Assembly: GCA_030632745.1 (NCBI GenBank)
Contig: DAOVUE010000060.1
Location: 1-7,611, forward strand
Length of the DNA: 7,611 nt
Reading direction: 5' to 3'
Origin: Pseudomonadota bacterium
GTDB taxonomy: Bacteria; Pseudomonadota; Gammaproteobacteria; GRL18
Position 1 is the first letter of the stretch; each line of letters starts with the position of its first letter. The position numbers were made by a program, and so were the translations under genes. The notes beneath the pieces are model-generated. The model was not told the origin of the DNA. It worked only from the letters and a program-made list of their open reading frames with translations, and searched no databases. Below are positions 6,346-7,611 of the stretch, in pieces.

Positions 6346-6379
6346 TTAATTTACCTATTTTTGTAACTCATTATCACAA

Positions 6380-6434
6380 GAGGTACTTGCAAAACATCAG
6401 ATTTTCTTACTAAGAGCAGTTTTGTAAGTACCTC
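6380..6434. repeat. 16-bp inverted repeat upstream of patatin
   Basis: GAGGTACTTGCAAAAC (6380-6395) and GTTTTGTAAGTACCTC (6419-6434) are inverted copies with one difference (6389 against 6425), a G-U pair in plus-strand RNA and a C-A mismatch in minus-strand RNA. The 23-nt loop contains the small palindrome TCTTA-C-TAAGA. It lies 35 nt before the patatin start, in its likely leader, and touches the 48-nt repeat at 6435. No T-run follows, so an operator or leader structure is more likely than a terminator. Confidence 0.6.
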
Positions 6435-6482
6435 ACAATTATAATACACTATTTTTTTATTTGTTATTCACTTTTCGCAAAA
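6435..6482 (+). repeat. 48-nt dispersed repeat, copy B
   Basis: This is the second copy of the sequence at 264-311 (43/48 identical, 22 nt exact at 6455-6476). Its CTTTTCGCAAA end agrees with the inverted half-copy at 317-336 rather than with copy A, which has CTC there. No inverted partner follows here: the next 21 nt lead straight to the DUF808 stop at 6504. On the minus strand it lies about 90 nt before the patatin start. Confidence 0.75.
6438..6466 (-). promoter_or_regulatory. Weak promoter candidate for the patatin operon
   Basis: On the minus strand the repeat contains a perfect -10 hexamer TATAAT (6443-6438). The sequence 17 nt further up is TAACAA (6466-6461), a poor -35 that lies in the run conserved with copy A. 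Start would be near 6431, placing the 16-bp inverted repeat in the leader. If used, it may depend on an activator. Confidence 0.25.
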
Positions 6483-6503
6483 CTGGAAGTTCCGCTTTTA
6501 TAG

Positions 6504-7370
6504 TCATCCTGTATTATGCTTTACCTTCATAAACAGCTTAACTATTATTAACACGATTGCACCTATAGTCAGACCGATTATCAACTCAGACAGGAGTATC
6601 GGAACAAAGTGTAATAAGTCATGTAATGAATGAACATTATGAATATAAATACCTCCGGCAACCAGCAGCATTGCCAGAGTTCCGACGACTGATAATACTT
6701 TAATCAGGATGGGCAATGCCTTGACCAGAGTCTCACCGAAGAGCTTTAACAAGGTCCATTTATCACTGGCTATCTCAATCAATTTAAAACCAATATCATC
6801 CATTCTTACCAGTAAAGCGACTATACCATAAACTCCAATAGTAGCCAGGACTGCGATAAATGAGACTACTATAATCTGTATAGTCAGAGTTTGTTCAACA
6901 ACGGTACTAAGGGCAATAATAATAATCTCAATGGAAAGAATGAAATCCGTGAGGATGGCTGATTTAACTTTTTTCTTTTCATATTTCAGGATATCTTCAT
7001 CAGAAAGTTGTAAAACCTTATGTATTGTCTCGCCATGCGGGGAAAAAAATTCATATATTTTTTCAGCACCTTCATAAGCAAGATACAGCCCTCCCAACAT
7101 TAAGATAGGAATAATTGCCCATGGTGCAAAGGCACTTAAAAGAAAGGCTATAGGTAAAATGATCAGCTTATTGATAATCGAACCTTTTGATATAGCCCAT
7201 AAAACCGGCAGCTCCCTGGATGCCGAAAACCCTGAAGCTTTCTCTGCACCCACAGCTAAATCATCACCTAAAACACCAATCGTTTTTTTAGTTGCAATCT
7301 TACTCATTGCAGCCGCATCATCTAAAAGCATGGCTATATCATCAAATACTGCAAAAAAACCAACTGCCAT
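6504..7370 (-). CDS. yedI: DUF808/YedI family inner membrane protein
   Basis: The 288-residue product is an inner membrane protein of unknown function, close to the length of E. coli YedI (about 305). The family signature is clear: FFAVFDDIAMLLDDAAAMSK (5-24), GVLGDDLAVGAEKASGFSAS (32-51), then RELPVLWAISKGSIINK (52-68) and LGGLYLAYEGAEKIYEF (92-108). Hydrophobic segments lie near 66-83, 84-101, 138-158, 163-187, 219-242 and 255-280. AGGGG (7382-7378) lies 7 nt before the ATG, and a good promoter is found 39 nt upstream. It is 158 nt from the patatin gene, with repeats in between, so it is probably a single-gene unit. The symbol reflects family resemblance and not proven orthology. Confidence 0.9.
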   Translation of the reverse strand: MAVGFFAVFDDIAMLLDDAAAMSKIATKKTIGVLGDDLAVGAEKASGFSASRELPVLWAISKGSIINKLIILPIAFLLSAFAPWAIIPILMLGGLYLAYEGAEKIYEFFSPHGETIHKVLQLSDEDILKYEKKKVKSAILTDFILSIEIIIIALSTVVEQTLTIQIIVVSFIAVLATIGVYGIVALLVRMDDIGFKLIEIASDKWTLLKLFGETLVKALPILIKVLSVVGTLAMLLVAGGIYIHNVHSLHDLLHFVPILLSELIIGLTIGAIVLIIVKLFMKVKHNTG

Positions 7371-7408
7371 TGAATTACCCCTGATTTATTTTCATTATAA
7401 AAATGCAA

Positions 7409-7437
7409 AGTATATTTTACTATTTTTCTATTATCAA
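7409..7437 (-). promoter_or_regulatory. Sigma70 promoter of the DUF808 gene
   Basis: On the minus strand TTGATA (7437-7432, 5/6) and TATACT (7414-7409, 5/6) are separated by exactly 17 nt. The start would be near 7402, giving a leader of about 32 nt that contains the AGGGG ribosome binding site. A second TATAAT at 7399-7394 has no good -35 box. Confidence 0.6.
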
Positions 7438-7513
7438 ATACTATTGATTCTAATCTAAAGGGAATAATTCGTAACTTCTCAATAAGTCCGTGACTAACCT
7501 GGATATTACCTAT

Positions 7514-7587
7514 CGTCATCCCCGAAGTCTTTTATCGGGGATCCATTTTTAGCAATAGATTCCCGATAAAAGACTTCGGGAATGACG
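7514..7587. repeat. REPIN-like double hairpin
   Basis: Two REP-like units lie head to head. Unit one is ATCCCCGA (7518-7525), a 9-nt loop, TCGGGGAT (7535-7542). Unit two is ATTCCCGA (7559-7566), a 9-nt loop, TCGGGAAT (7576-7583). Each stem is perfect. The loops AGTCTTTTA and TAAAAGACT are complementary, so 7514-7543 and 7558-7587 can also form one 30-bp hairpin with two imperfect positions. The GTCATTCCCG-type end is typical of REP and dRS3-like intergenic repeats in Proteobacteria. Confidence 0.8.
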
Positions 7588-7611
7588 TTAATAGAGAATA
7601 GTTGCACGGAC

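Noticed and set aside
6360..6440. CRP-like site (TGTGA half-sites on the minus strand)
   Set aside because: TGTGA occurs twice, but the second half-site is TTACA at the wrong spacing (5 or 7 nt rather than 6).
7486..7611. Longer mobile element bounded by GTCCGTG and CACGGAC around the REPIN
   Set aside because: A 7-bp inverted pair 112 nt apart can occur by chance, flanking sequence does not align convincingly, and the right copy ends exactly at the window edge.

Overview
The window looks like an AT-rich gammaproteobacterial chromosome segment. The evidence is the mix of protein families (DUF2092, DUF4332, YidB-like/DUF937, YedI/DUF808, a lipoprotein patatin), E. coli-like ribosome binding sites, and short palindromic repeats between genes. 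I cannot name the genus. No tRNA, rRNA, CRISPR array or complete insertion sequence is visible.

Layout. Bases 1-409 hold no complete gene. They contain a short minus-strand ORF leaving the left edge (75-1), two related GC-rich hairpin modules (about 97-167), an 11-bp hairpin (216-249) and a long imperfect palindrome (276-351). Three plus-strand genes follow closely (410-2030): a secreted DUF2092 protein, a secreted Asn/Arg-repeat protein with a hydrophobic segment, and a small secreted helical repeat protein. A 14-bp hairpin at 2050-2080 ends this block. Two more plus-strand genes form a pair (2132-2992): a DUF4332 helix-hairpin-helix protein and a YidB-like protein. They converge on a minus-strand pair (6345 down to 3075): an outer-membrane-type lipoprotein patatin phospholipase, then a polytopic glycerophosphodiester phosphodiesterase 19 nt downstream. 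The last gene (7370-6504, minus) is a DUF808/YedI membrane protein with a good sigma70 promoter. A REPIN-like double hairpin (7514-7587) closes the window.

Function. The clearest unit is the patatin-GDPD pair. A lipoprotein acyl hydrolase can remove fatty acids from phospholipid, and a GDPD domain predicted to face the periplasm can split the resulting glycerophosphodiester into glycerol-3-phosphate and an alcohol. The first three genes encode exported proteins and probably form an envelope-related operon of unknown role.

The most unusual signal is intergenic. A 48-nt sequence upstream of the DUF2092 operon (264-311) recurs at 43 of 48 positions upstream of the patatin operon (6435-6482), with a 22-nt exact run. 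The first copy is followed at once by an inverted, diverged copy, making a 35-bp palindrome. This is either a dispersed palindromic element or a shared cis-regulatory site for two envelope operons.
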